A DNA stretch of 64,000 nt from Bacillus vallismortis (lineage in GTDB: Bacteria > Bacillota > Bacilli > Bacillales > Bacillaceae): assembly GCF_040784915.1 (NCBI RefSeq), contig NZ_CP160797.1, positions 370,001 to 434,000 on the forward strand, written 5' to 3'. Position numbers and translations under genes: made by a program. Below are positions 55,766-64,000 of the stretch, one piece after another. Under the pieces are notes generated by a model that did no database searches, was not told the origin of the DNA, and was given only the letters and a program-made list of their open reading frames with translations. Numbering within the stretch: the stretch's first letter is position 1; each line of letters begins with the position of its first letter.

Positions 55766-57520
55766 TTGGCTGAATTCATATTAAATGCGGCGGATTTCGG
55801 TATTTCAGGAGATGGTAAAACGGATTCAACAGAACTGATTAATCAGTGCCTCAGTATGGCTGTTTCGAAAGGATATCATACGGTCTGGTTTCCAAAGGGA
55901 ACCTATTTAATAGACGGAACGCTTGGAGCAGATCCTAATCAGAAGTTTCGACATGCGGGGATTAAGGTTCCCGCCAACCTTGAGATTGTGATGGACCCCG
56001 AGTGTATCATCAAAGTCATCCCGAACAGTTCGTGGGGTTATTCCGCATTTTATGTAGGCAAGCAAGAAAATATCACCATTTCCGGAGGACAAATTATCGG
56101 CGAACGCGATGAGCATACGTACGCGTCCGCGGGGGTAAGGTCAACCCATGAATGGGGCTTCGGCATATGTATTGAAGGCTGTTCGAATGTTGTCATTGAT
56201 GATGTCAAAATTTCGGATTTTACCGGCGACGGGATCATTGTCAGTCCAAGGGGATTAAAGACAAATAATGATTATCGAACGTCAGAGCATATTACCATCC
56301 GCCGCTGTGAGGTTCGGCGGTCGAGGAGAAATAACATTTCTATTACCGGATGTGACAGGGTTACGGTGGAGGAATGCGTGATTGAAGGCGCCGGAACGGG
56401 GAATGGAACAGCGCCGAAATTCGGAATTGACATAGAAGGATATGGCGAAGGCGATGTTGACTATGAAGAACCGATCAATGTATCCATTCGCAATAACCAT
56501 TTTATAGGGAATGTTTCAAGTTCTGTGACCAATTTTAACGGGTACGGCATTTCAATAGAAGGAAACCACTCAGACAATACCATCAGCTATGGGTATGGAG
56601 CGCAGACTGTGATCAAAGGAAATATTCTCAGACGGGAGAAAGACGCGGCTCCTGCGCCTAGAGTCGGGATTACGGGACTCGGTGTGTCACAAGGAAAAGA
56701 GAGCAGTGATGCGGTGATCGCCGGCAATCTCATTACCGGGTTTTCATCCGGGATTGATGTCAGGGGAAAGAGCGTGCTTGTTACGAACAACAAAATCAGC
56801 AACTTTGAAAACACAGGGATATTGGTTTATCAGTCATCCGACGTAAAGGTAGACGGCAACCAGATTCAAAACGGACTGTCTGAAACAAGGCGCAGTACCG
56901 GCATTCGCGCAGTGCTGTCAGATGATGCCGCATTTTTGAATAACTGCCTCATTCAAGTCATTGACGGCGTGAATATTTCCGGGGGCGATATGATCATTAA
57001 AGATAATGTGCTGAGAAAATTCAGCCGGGGGATTTGGATCGCTCAAGGAAACGCGGTGATTGAAGGAAATACACTGAATCCTGACGCGTTTGAAGCAGTC
57101 CCTGAATCATATACTGTTTCTGTTACAAACAATGCGAGCGCTATCATCAAAAACAACACATGTAAAGAGTTTAAAAATTACCCGATTTACTGTTCCACAA
57201 GTGCGAAAACCTCAATTATCGGCAACCACTTCGAAAGATCTCCGCTTTTGGTCACCATCTATATCAACGCCGGTGTGCATGAGATTTTGGATAATACCAT
57301 TTCAGTCAACAGAACAGCCGGAAATCCGATCGTCATGTATATCAACGGTTCTACGGGCTCTATCATTTCTGGAAACACCATCAATAACCTCTCCGCAGGC
57401 ACGGCGACAGCCATTCAAACAAACACCTCAACCAATTCGAAAATCATCGGCAATCGCATCTTCAAAGGAACCATCAGCAAACATAGCAGCGATACAGCAG
57501 ACGGCAATATAATCGTCTGA
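55766..57520 (+). CDS. yclG: YclG, right-handed beta-helix (pectate-lyase-like) protein
   Basis: A 584-residue protein starting ADFGISGDGKTDSTELINQCL, the pectate-lyase superfamily opening, followed by many beta-helix coils with the repeat pattern I-x-G-N-x-I/L (for example NVSIRNNHFIGN, VIAGNLITG, VLVTNNKISNF, IIKDNVLRKF). The fold binds or cleaves polysaccharides or phage/spore surface glycans, but no catalytic residues are obvious and no signal peptide is seen. I chose the TTG at 55766 with a strong AAGGAGG 7 nt upstream; the frame is open another 55 codons but without RBS. The substrate is unknown. Confidence 0.88.
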   Translation: MAEFILNAADFGISGDGKTDSTELINQCLSMAVSKGYHTVWFPKGTYLIDGTLGADPNQKFRHAGIKVPANLEIVMDPECIIKVIPNSSWGYSAFYVGKQENITISGGQIIGERDEHTYASAGVRSTHEWGFGICIEGCSNVVIDDVKISDFTGDGIIVSPRGLKTNNDYRTSEHITIRRCEVRRSRRNNISITGCDRVTVEECVIEGAGTGNGTAPKFGIDIEGYGEGDVDYEEPINVSIRNNHFIGNVSSSVTNFNGYGISIEGNHSDNTISYGYGAQTVIKGNILRREKDAAPAPRVGITGLGVSQGKESSDAVIAGNLITGFSSGIDVRGKSVLVTNNKISNFENTGILVYQSSDVKVDGNQIQNGLSETRRSTGIRAVLSDDAAFLNNCLIQVIDGVNISGGDMIIKDNVLRKFSRGIWIAQGNAVIEGNTLNPDAFEAVPESYTVSVTNNASAIIKNNTCKEFKNYPIYCSTSAKTSIIGNHFERSPLLVTIYINAGVHEILDNTISVNRTAGNPIVMYINGSTGSIISGNTINNLSAGTATAIQTNTSTNSKIIGNRIFKGTISKHSSDTADGNIIV

Positions 57521-57521
57521 A

Positions 57522-57552
57522 AACCGCCCCTTCTAGGGGTTCTTTTTTTTCG
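57522..57552. terminator. Bidirectional terminator between yclG and yczF
   Basis: AACC-G-CCCCT and AGGGG-TT around a TCT loop, followed by eight T, between the convergent stop codons. Confidence 0.75.
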
Positions 57553-57754
57553 ATTTATACATCAAGAATATTTCTCTGCTCAATTCCAACATAAAAAATA
57601 AAAACACGATCCACTCAGCAAACGTTGTCATTTTGAAGCTGGACATATTGTTGTATATGGCTTTTATCAAGCTGAACCCTTGCAGCGTGTCCATGAAAAC
57701 AGAAATAACTAACAGACAAAACAATAAAAGCGCGGTCACGCCTAATATCTTCAT
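57533..57754 (-). CDS. yczF: YczF, small membrane protein of unknown function
   Basis: A 73-residue protein with two membrane helices (about residues 4-20 and 45-65) and a basic C-terminal tail YKSKKKNP. RBS AGGGTG lies upstream of the ATG. It is divergent from gerKA. Its length and layout match the B. subtilis gene of this name; no function is known. Confidence 0.8.
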   Translation of the reverse strand: MKILGVTALLLFCLLVISVFMDTLQGFSLIKAIYNNMSSFKMTTFAEWIVFLFFMLELSREIFLMYKSKKKNP

Positions 57755-57879
57755 GATTGATCACCCTCCGCCTTTTAGTTTCTATCTTTATCAGAGAGTT
57801 ATACCGCTCGCCGGACACATGCATAATCTTAACGCCTAAAGGGAGAATATGAGAAAACGACAAAGAAAGGTATTTGTGT

Positions 57880-59514
57880 ATGCCTTTATTTTCAAAGCGA
57901 AAGAACAATACCGATGCAAAAGACAAGCAGAATACAGAAGAAAAGAATCACGAACAGCAGAAAGAAAAAGAAAGGCCGGTTCTCATTTCCCCAAGTTTGG
58001 AAAAAAACATAGCGGAAATGAAGAAGGAAGTCGGAAGCAGCGCTGATGTCATCATTCGCGAGATCAAAATCGGGGAACAGGAGCGTGTCCGCCTCGCCGT
58101 TATTTATATTGCGGGTCTGGTCGATAATAACACGCTTCATGAATCCTTAATTGAGCCTTTGGTTGAAGACCAGTCCATTCAAAATTCTCATGCGATCCAG
58201 CAGATTCTAGAAAAAACGCTTCCGCTGGGCGGGGTGAAAGCGGATAAGGATTGGGACAAGCTTTTTTCTGAATTAATGCTCGGCAATGCGCTGGTTTTTG
58301 CAGACGATTCAGAAGAGGCGCTGATCTGCAGCACACAGGGCGGAGAAAAGCGCTCCATCCAAGAGCCGAGCACCCAGGTGTCCTTTCGCGGCCCGCGCCA
58401 AGGGTTTACAGAGTCTCTTCAAACCAATATTTCCATGGTCCGACGATACATCAAAAATCCGAATGTATGGGTAGAGAAAATGAAAATCGGATCTGTAACA
58501 CACACGGATGTCGCGCTGATGTACATTCATGGCATTTGTGAGGAAAAGGTGCTGAAGGAAGTTCGCTCACGCCTGAAAAGAATAGATATTGACAGTATTT
58601 TAGAGTCGGGATATATCGAGCAGCTGATTGAAGATGAAACATTTACAACGTTTCCGACCATGTATCATACAGAACGCCCTGATGTTGTAGCGGGAAATCT
58701 GCTGGAAGGAAGATTTGCGATCCTTGTGGACGGAACGCCGTTTGTTCTGATTGCCCCGGCCTTATTTGTTCAATTCTTTCAGTCTGTTGAAGATTATTAT
58801 TCGCGCTTTGACATTGCGACAAGCATAAGGATACTGCGGGTTTTAGTCTTTTTTATTTCACTTGTGGCGCCGGCTGTTTACGTGGCGGCCACGACGTTTC
58901 ATCAGGAAATGATTCCCACACAGCTTTTGGTTGTCATTGCCGCCCAGCGGGAAATTGTCCCATTTCCGGCTGTTGTCGAAGCACTCACGATGGAGATTGC
59001 GTTTGAGATTCTCAGAGAAGCGGGAGTCAGGCTTCCGCGTGTCGTCGGCTCGGCGGTGTCTATCGTAGGTGCGCTTGTTATCGGCCAGGCCGCCGTACAG
59101 GCTGGCATCGTCTCTCCGGCTATGGTCATCATCGTTGCCCTCACGGCTATTGCCAGCTTTGCAACACCGGCGTTTGCGATGGCGATTTCAGCCCGGCTCA
59201 TTCGGTTCATCTTTATTATTGCATCAGCTATTATAGGATTTTACGGGCTGATTTTAGGGATTATTATCATGATTGTCCATTTATGCAGCCTTCGTTCCTT
59301 TGGCGTTCCTTATATGTCGCCGCTTGCTCCCTATTCTTCTCAAGGTGTAAAGGACACGCTGTTTAGGGTGCCGTGGTGGGCCGATGAAAAACGGCCGGAA
59401 TCAATCAGCAAGAAAGATAAAGTGCGCCAGTCAAAACATCAGCGGCCTTTGCCTGACGCTTCACGGGGAATGGTGAACAAAGAACTGGAAGAAGGGGATA
59501 AGGATGATACGTAA
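57880..59514 (+). CDS. gerKA: Spore germinant receptor subunit A, GerKA
   Basis: A 544-residue GerA-family A subunit. An N-terminal soluble region (about residues 1-270) with a charged linker is followed by about five membrane helices (from ILRVLVFFISLVAPAVYVA to LILGIIIMIVHL) and a hydrophilic tail. With GerKB and GerKC it forms the inner-membrane spore receptor that responds to glucose/K+ together with GerB (AGFK germination). I chose the ATG at 57880 with AAAGAAAGG upstream; a TTG two codons earlier is too close. A SigG-like promoter (CATAAT with a weak -35, about 57800-57830) is possible. It overlaps gerKC by 11 bp. Confidence 0.95.
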   Translation: MPLFSKRKNNTDAKDKQNTEEKNHEQQKEKERPVLISPSLEKNIAEMKKEVGSSADVIIREIKIGEQERVRLAVIYIAGLVDNNTLHESLIEPLVEDQSIQNSHAIQQILEKTLPLGGVKADKDWDKLFSELMLGNALVFADDSEEALICSTQGGEKRSIQEPSTQVSFRGPRQGFTESLQTNISMVRRYIKNPNVWVEKMKIGSVTHTDVALMYIHGICEEKVLKEVRSRLKRIDIDSILESGYIEQLIEDETFTTFPTMYHTERPDVVAGNLLEGRFAILVDGTPFVLIAPALFVQFFQSVEDYYSRFDIATSIRILRVLVFFISLVAPAVYVAATTFHQEMIPTQLLVVIAAQREIVPFPAVVEALTMEIAFEILREAGVRLPRVVGSAVSIVGALVIGQAAVQAGIVSPAMVIIVALTAIASFATPAFAMAISARLIRFIFIIASAIIGFYGLILGIIIMIVHLCSLRSFGVPYMSPLAPYSSQGVKDTLFRVPWWADEKRPESISKKDKVRQSKHQRPLPDASRGMVNKELEEGDKDDT

Positions 59515-60730
59515 TCGTGTATTAGCCGTTATCATGCTTTTAAGCATCATTGTGCTGCCCGGCTGCTGGGATAAGCGGGAACTGACGGACCTGGCGATTA
59601 TTTCGGCAATTGGCATTGATAGAACAAATGAAGGAAACTATGTACTGCATTTTCAAATTATCAATCCCGGAAATGTAGCCGGCGGGCTTCAGGGAGGCGG
59701 CGCGGGAGACAGGCCGCCTGTATCCGTTTATTCGATTGAAGGTGACAACATGACGGAAGCGCTTAGAAAAGCCTCGATGAAAGTATCAAGGCGGCTTTAC
59801 TTTGCCCATACGAATCTGATCGTGATCAGTGAAAAGCTGGCGAAAGAGGAAGGGTTGGATTTTGTGTTAGATAATCTTGACCGCGACACAGAATTCAGAA
59901 CAACAGCCACAGTGGTCATCGCTCATAAAACGAAAGCGGAAAACATTGTGAAAACCCTGACCCCGATTGACAAAATTCCGTCAAATAAAGTCAATAAAAC
60001 ACTCGACTTTACACAGGCCCAATATGGGCGGGTCATTAAAACAAATATTCAGGACGTCATAAAAACTCTTGCTGCTTCGACACAAGCGCCGGTCATACCC
60101 GGGTATTTGATGATCGGTGACAGCGAAAAAGGGATCAGCCTGGAAAATACACAGGCGACTGATCCGAAAGCGATTCTTCAGGCGAACGGTTTAGCGGTCT
60201 TCGATAAAACCGGCCATTTAAAATATTGGATTGAAGATGATACGGTAAGCTCCGGTGTGGTTTGGCTTAAGAATCAAATTCAGCACACGTATATTAATAC
60301 CGATTGGGGCAAGACAAAGGATGCGGTAAGCTTACAGATCACGCATCAAGTCACAAAGCTAAGCCCCGAGATGCGTAACGGCCGCCCGCGAATTCATGTT
60401 CATGTCACTGTCGAAGGCATCATAGACGCGGTCAAATACCCGTTTCAATTGTCTGATCCAAAGGTGCTGGCAAGCATCGAAAAAGCGCTAAACAAAGAAT
60501 TGGAACATGAAATCAGCAGAACTGTTAAAACCATTAAAAAGAATAAAATAGATTTTATCGGATTTGGAGAGACGATCTACAGAAAGTATCCAAAGCAGTG
60601 GGAAAAAATGAAACGCACATGGGACAAAGAGTATTTGCCTGAACTGCCTGTCGATGTAAAGGCGGAGACGTATATCAGAAGAACGGGATTGCGTAATAAT
60701 CCGCTCAGGCACCAGCTTGACTATGAATAG
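59504..60730 (+). CDS. gerKC: Spore germinant receptor lipoprotein GerKC
   Basis: A 408-residue GerC-type lipoprotein. Its signal peptide ends in the lipobox LPGC (Cys about 22), followed by the family opening WDKRELTDLAIISAIGID and the C-terminal domain with the KTIKKNKIDFIGFGETIYRKYP block. Lipidation anchors it on the outer face of the spore inner membrane. ATG 59504 lies inside the end of gerKA with AAGGGGATAAGG upstream, so translation is coupled. Confidence 0.95.
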   Translation: MIRNRVLAVIMLLSIIVLPGCWDKRELTDLAIISAIGIDRTNEGNYVLHFQIINPGNVAGGLQGGGAGDRPPVSVYSIEGDNMTEALRKASMKVSRRLYFAHTNLIVISEKLAKEEGLDFVLDNLDRDTEFRTTATVVIAHKTKAENIVKTLTPIDKIPSNKVNKTLDFTQAQYGRVIKTNIQDVIKTLAASTQAPVIPGYLMIGDSEKGISLENTQATDPKAILQANGLAVFDKTGHLKYWIEDDTVSSGVVWLKNQIQHTYINTDWGKTKDAVSLQITHQVTKLSPEMRNGRPRIHVHVTVEGIIDAVKYPFQLSDPKVLASIEKALNKELEHEISRTVKTIKKNKIDFIGFGETIYRKYPKQWEKMKRTWDKEYLPELPVDVKAETYIRRTGLRNNPLRHQLDYE

Positions 60731-60755
60731 GCCTTAGAGAAAGGGGAAGTGACAG

Positions 60756-61880
60756 ATGGAAAAAGCCCAAATCAGCATAAGGCAGCTGTTTGTCATGATT
60801 ATCATTTTTGAGCTGGGCAGCTCCTTATTGATTACCCCGGGGACGATTGCGGGCCGTGATGCTTGGATAGCAGTGCTTTTGGGCTGTGCGGGCGGTTTGT
60901 TTCTGTTTTATTTGTATCAGGGCATATACCAATGCTACCCGGACTTTTCCCCGAAAGAATATATGGATGATATGCTCGGCACCACGCTCAGCTGGATTTT
61001 TTCATTTCTCTATATCTTATACTTTGCCTATATTGCCGCCCGGGTGCTGCGTGATTTCGGAGAAATGCTGCTGACGTTTGCATATCATGATACACCTATC
61101 ATTATTGTCAATGCGCTATTAATAGTCGTAAGCATTTATGCAGTCAGAAAAGGGATTGAAGTGCTGGCCCGGTCAGCGGAACTTCTTTTTGGGGCCATGT
61201 ATTTATTAGGTGCGCTCGGTCTCGTACTGCTTATTGTATCAGGCTCTGTAGAACCGCAAAATTTAAAACCGGTTTTAGCAGACGGCGTTTATCCTATCGT
61301 TCACTCGGTTTTTACGCAAACGATGTATGTACCGTTCGGTGAGGTTGTTTTATTTGTGATGATTTTTCCTTATCTCAGTGATCGTAAAGGTGTAAAAAAA
61401 ACGGGGATGCTTGCCATGATCATCAGCGGATTGGTTGTGACGCTTACCGTGGCGATTAATATCAGTGTGCTTGATGTTGATTTGACATTGAGATCTCAGT
61501 TTCCGCTATTAAGCACAATTCAGACGATCAAGGTTGAAGAATTTTTAGACCGTCTCGACGTCCTTTTTATGCTGGCGCTGATTATCGGCGGTTTCTTTAA
61601 GGTCAGCCTTTATTTATACGCGGTGGTGGTGGGCGCGTCCACGCTTTTTAAGGAAAAGAACCCTTCTCAACTGGCTTATCCGATGGGATTTGGCATCTTA
61701 GTCCTTTCCATTACGATTGCGACCAACTTTTCGGAGCATTTGAACGAAGGCCTGAATGTGGTGCCGCTCTATATTCATTTGCCTTTTCAGTTTTTGTTTC
61801 CGCTTTTCTTGTTTATCTTAGCCGTTTGGAAAAAGAAGAGAAGAGAGAAATTAAAGCCGTCGGAAGAAAAGAAACAATAA
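60756..61880 (+). CDS. gerKB: Spore germinant receptor subunit B, GerKB
   Basis: A 374-residue membrane protein with ten helices, of the APC-like GerB subunit family thought to bind the germinant. Landmarks are the start KAQISIRQLFVMIIIFELGSSLL, the loop YPIVHSVFTQTMYVPFGEVVLFVMIFPYL (split) in the middle and the basic C-terminal tail. RBS AAAGGGGAAG precedes the ATG. Third gene of the gerKA-gerKC-gerKB order. Confidence 0.95.
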   Translation: MEKAQISIRQLFVMIIIFELGSSLLITPGTIAGRDAWIAVLLGCAGGLFLFYLYQGIYQCYPDFSPKEYMDDMLGTTLSWIFSFLYILYFAYIAARVLRDFGEMLLTFAYHDTPIIIVNALLIVVSIYAVRKGIEVLARSAELLFGAMYLLGALGLVLLIVSGSVEPQNLKPVLADGVYPIVHSVFTQTMYVPFGEVVLFVMIFPYLSDRKGVKKTGMLAMIISGLVVTLTVAINISVLDVDLTLRSQFPLLSTIQTIKVEEFLDRLDVLFMLALIIGGFFKVSLYLYAVVVGASTLFKEKNPSQLAYPMGFGILVLSITIATNFSEHLNEGLNVVPLYIHLPFQFLFPLFLFILAVWKKKRREKLKPSEEKKQ

Positions 61881-61881
61881 A

Positions 61882-61915
61882 AAGAGCGGGGGGATGCAGC
61901 CGCCGCTCTTTTTAC
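61882..61915 (+). terminator. Terminator of the gerK operon
   Basis: AAAGAGCGG and CCGCTCTTT flank a 13-nt loop and are followed by a T tail, right after the gerKB stop. Confidence 0.85.
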
Positions 61916-61947
61916 GTTCACTTCTATATAAAAGGGGGATATAGGTT

Positions 61948-61982
61948 GCGCCCCTGTCTGCACTGGCAGAGGCGCGTTTTGT
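61948..61982. terminator. Second hairpin between gerKB and yclH
   Basis: GCGCCCCTGTC (61948-61958) and GGCAGAGGCGC (61965-61975) pair with two imperfect positions around a 6-nt loop. GTTTTGTT follows on the plus strand, up to the yclH stop. It could act in both directions. Confidence 0.5.
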
Positions 61983-62662
61983 TATACGACTGCGACGTTT
62001 TCCTTCACAGTAAAGCTTCCTCTTGAAAGCCTGATGTTGATGTCCGAGACTTTCGCAATTTGCTCATCGTGCGTCACCATGATGACGCATTTATTTTCCT
62101 TGTGCGCCAGATCTTGAAAGAGCCGCACTATTTCTTTTGATGTATCCTCATCAAGGTTCCCTGTCGGTTCATCGGCTGCGATGAGATCCGTGTCACAGCA
62201 GAAAGCCCTTGTAATTGAAACCCGCTGCTGCTGTCCGCCGCTCAGTGTCAGCACTTTTTGCCGGGCTTGTTTTTCATTGATGCCGACCTTCTGGAGCATT
62301 TCCAGCGCGTACGCTTCTTTGTTCTTTTCTTTAGAACCTGTGATTTCCATTGCGGTTGTGACGTTTTGAAGAGCTGTCATATATGGGAGCAGGTTGTACG
62401 CCTGAAAGACAATGGATACATATTGATTTCTGAAATTTGTTAAGCCGATTTTGGAAACAGCTTTTCCGCCGTAAAGAATCGTTCCTTCTTTTGGTGCGTC
62501 AAGTCCGCCTGCCAGAGACAGGAAAGTGGTTTTTCCTGTCCCTGATGTGCCGACGATCGTGTAGAATTTTCCTTTTTGAAAGCTGATGTTGATATCCTGA
62601 AACAATGGTTGGCTCTTGTCTTTATACCAGTAGCCGACTTGTTGAAATTCTAATAAGCTCAT
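61982..62662 (-). CDS. yclH: ABC transporter ATP-binding protein YclH (MacB/LolD type)
   Basis: A 226-residue ABC ATPase: Walker A GTSGTGKTTFL (about residues 38-48), signature LSGGQQQR (about 143-150), Walker B LIAADEPTGNLDEDTSKE, H-loop VTHDEQ. The DEPTGNLD form is typical of MacB/LolD-like exporters and ABC peptide-resistance systems. It partners the permease YclI encoded 15 bp upstream on the same strand. In B. subtilis the pair is activated by the YclJ/YclK two-component system, which would lie outside this window. RBS AAAGAGGCG precedes the ATG. Confidence 0.92.
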   Translation of the reverse strand: MSLLEFQQVGYWYKDKSQPLFQDINISFQKGKFYTIVGTSGTGKTTFLSLAGGLDAPKEGTILYGGKAVSKIGLTNFRNQYVSIVFQAYNLLPYMTALQNVTTAMEITGSKEKNKEAYALEMLQKVGINEKQARQKVLTLSGGQQQRVSITRAFCCDTDLIAADEPTGNLDEDTSKEIVRLFQDLAHKENKCVIMVTHDEQIAKVSDINIRLSRGSFTVKENVAVV

Positions 62663-62677
62663 AGGTTTCGCCTCTTT

Positions 62678-64000
62678 CTATTCCTGTTTTGTCAATATCA
62701 TTTTCGGATGGAGCCGCAGTACTGAAATAGACGGCAGCAATGTTGCGATGATGGCGATTAAGATGCCGATTCCGCCAAGAACAAGCATGTCGTTCATAGA
62801 AACCGCGACGTTCAGTGAATCAATGACATTCGTGTTTGCTGAGCTGTGGCCGAACATTCCGCCGCCCATTCCGCCGCCAGGCATTTGTCCGTTTTGTGCG
62901 CTTGCGTTTTGCGTTGAATCAGTTGATGAACTGACCTGCTGGGATAAAAGCTGATTTCCGAGCTGGTTTGCGACTAGATTTCCCGTCACTGATGCAAGAC
63001 CGATGGCGATAACGGCCACGATCAAAATCTCAGCTAAGAACTGTCCGATCAATTTCCAGCGTTTTTCACCGATGGCCATTAATACGCCCATCTCATATTT
63101 TCGTTCTCTGGTTGACATCATAACAATCAGGCCGAGAATGACCGCGCCCGCCGCTGATACAAGGTACACGACGTTTTTAGAGAATGAAGCCACATTTTCA
63201 ATCGGACCGACCATTTGCTGGTAAAGCTGGTCGTTTGTATTCAGTGTGTACGTATCAAAATCAATTGATGTTTTCTTCGCTGCTTTTACGAAAGCATCCA
63301 TATTTTTCGCATCGTCCATATAGTAAACAGCTGAGTCGATTGTGTTTTTATAGTCGTCACCTTTCAGCGCCGCTGTTGCTGTGTAAGGTGTGTACAGCTT
63401 GTTGTAAGGATTTAAAAAAGAGAAATTCTGGGCTTGGTCGTCGCCTGAAGACGTTGTTTTATAGATACCGACAATCTTCAGCGTCACCGTTGTATCTTCA
63501 TCCGTGGCTGATTCAATTGTGATCGAATCACCTACGCTTAAATCATTTTCTTCCGCTAATGTTTCATTAATCACTGTTATTTTTTTGCCGACGTCTGATT
63601 TTGTAATCGCGCGTCCGTCTGTGATTTTTGAATCTCCGTCAGAGAAATCATCGACTAACGCTGTGCTGATGACACCTTCAATCGAAAGATCGGCTTGAAC
63701 CATTTGCGGTCCGCCTTGTCCGCCGCCTTGGCTGTTTTTCGTATTTGTGCTTGAACTGCTTGAACTGGAATCACTTGAACTAGAGCTTTCAATCGCATCA
63801 AAGTTTCCTGCGTTGGCTGAAGCTGATGTGGTGTAGTTGTAGCTCTTCACATGATCAAGTGCTGCAAGTTTATTCGCATCAGATACTTTGATCGGTGTTG
63901 ATTCGAAGCTGCGCTTTTCTCCGCTGTCCTGCTGTTTTTCCATTTGCTTTTGGCGGTCCACCTGGAGCGTCACGCTTCCGCCTAGCTCCTGTCTGGCCAG
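62678..64000 (-). CDS. yclI: MacB-type ABC permease YclI (N terminus outside window)
   Basis: The C-terminal 440 residues of a FtsX/MacB-family permease; the frame stays open to the window edge, so the start is outside. It comprises an extracellular MacB-like domain with an unusually Ser/Thr-rich stretch (ESSSSSDSSSSSSST) and a Gly/Gln-rich segment, then three membrane helices (FSKNVVYLVSAAGAVILGLIV, LAEILIVAVIAIGLASV, MLVLGGIGILIAIIATLLPS) with a second Gly/Met-rich insertion (GQMPGGGMGGGMFG) between the last two. The stretch before residue 10 reads LARQELGGSV, typical of the start of the MacB extracellular domain. The substrate is unknown. Confidence 0.9.
   Translation of the reverse strand: MARQELGGSVTLQVDRQKQMEKQQDSGEKRSFESTPIKVSDANKLAALDHVKSYNYTTSASANAGNFDAIESSSSSDSSSSSSSTNTKNSQGGGQGGPQMVQADLSIEGVISTALVDDFSDGDSKITDGRAITKSDVGKKITVINETLAEENDLSVGDSITIESATDEDTTVTLKIVGIYKTTSSGDDQAQNFSFLNPYNKLYTPYTATAALKGDDYKNTIDSAVYYMDDAKNMDAFVKAAKKTSIDFDTYTLNTNDQLYQQMVGPIENVASFSKNVVYLVSAAGAVILGLIVMMSTRERKYEMGVLMAIGEKRWKLIGQFLAEILIVAVIAIGLASVTGNLVANQLGNQLLSQQVSSSTDSTQNASAQNGQMPGGGMGGGMFGHSSANTNVIDSLNVAVSMNDMLVLGGIGILIAIIATLLPSISVLRLHPKMILTKQE

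Overview
The window is a chromosomal segment of a Bacillus subtilis-group bacterium. It carries the surfactin synthetase operon srfAA-srfAB-srfAC-srfAD with comS nested out of frame inside srfAB. Around it are the usual neighbours: the yci/yck genes, nin-nucA, tlpC, hxlRAB, ycxABCD, sfp, yczE, tcyABC, bsdABCD, dtpT, yclG and gerK. Proteins match what I remember of B. subtilis closely but not perfectly. sfp is full length (224 codons), unlike the frameshifted allele of the laboratory strain 168. Two gene blocks are ones I do not remember at these positions in 168. The source is therefore probably a wild B. subtilis or a sister species; I cannot name it from this window alone.

Layout, left part: 1-8 kb holds the end of an FAD/NAD(P)-binding protein gene, a Zur-box-like site, the COG0523 GTPase yciC, an orphan amino-acid ABC permease and binding protein (yckA, yckB), a dehydrogenase-like gene remnant, yckC (apparently frameshifted at its 3' end), yckD, a compact MarR/DUF3147/AAA-ATPase operon and the GH1 glucosidase bglC. 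8-12.7 kb holds the competence nuclease pair nucA-nin with a clear two-part ComK box, the chemoreceptor tlpC, and the formaldehyde-detoxifying hxlAB with its divergent activator hxlR.

Surfactin region: 12.7-13.2 kb is the srf control region, with two ComA boxes whose centres are 43 bp apart. 13.2-39.4 kb encodes seven NRPS modules, which I read as Glu-Leu-D-Leu / Val-Asp-D-Leu / Leu-TE, plus the repair thioesterase SrfAD. comS (46 codons, TTG start, strong RBS) lies at 27160-27300. A 2,014-bp block covering the third adenylation and carrier domains of SrfAA recurs without length change in SrfAB.

Right part: 39.5-47 kb has an MFS transporter (ycxA), ycxB, the EamA exporter ycxC with divergent MocR regulator ycxD, the phosphopantetheinyl transferase sfp that activates the Srf carrier domains, a two-gene block resembling ycgR/ycgQ, and yczE. 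47.2-49.7 kb holds the cystine importer tcyABC, preceded by a second copy of an intergenic repeat also present near 1.8 kb. 49.8-53.5 kb is the phenolic-acid decarboxylase cluster bsdA/bsdBCD plus yclD. 53.6-54 kb is a decayed alpha/beta-hydrolase gene (yclE-like). 54-64 kb holds the peptide transporter dtpT, the beta-helix protein yclG, yczF, the spore germinant receptor operon gerKA-gerKC-gerKB and the ABC exporter yclHI, whose permease gene runs off the window. I found no rRNA, tRNA, CRISPR array, insertion sequence or prophage.
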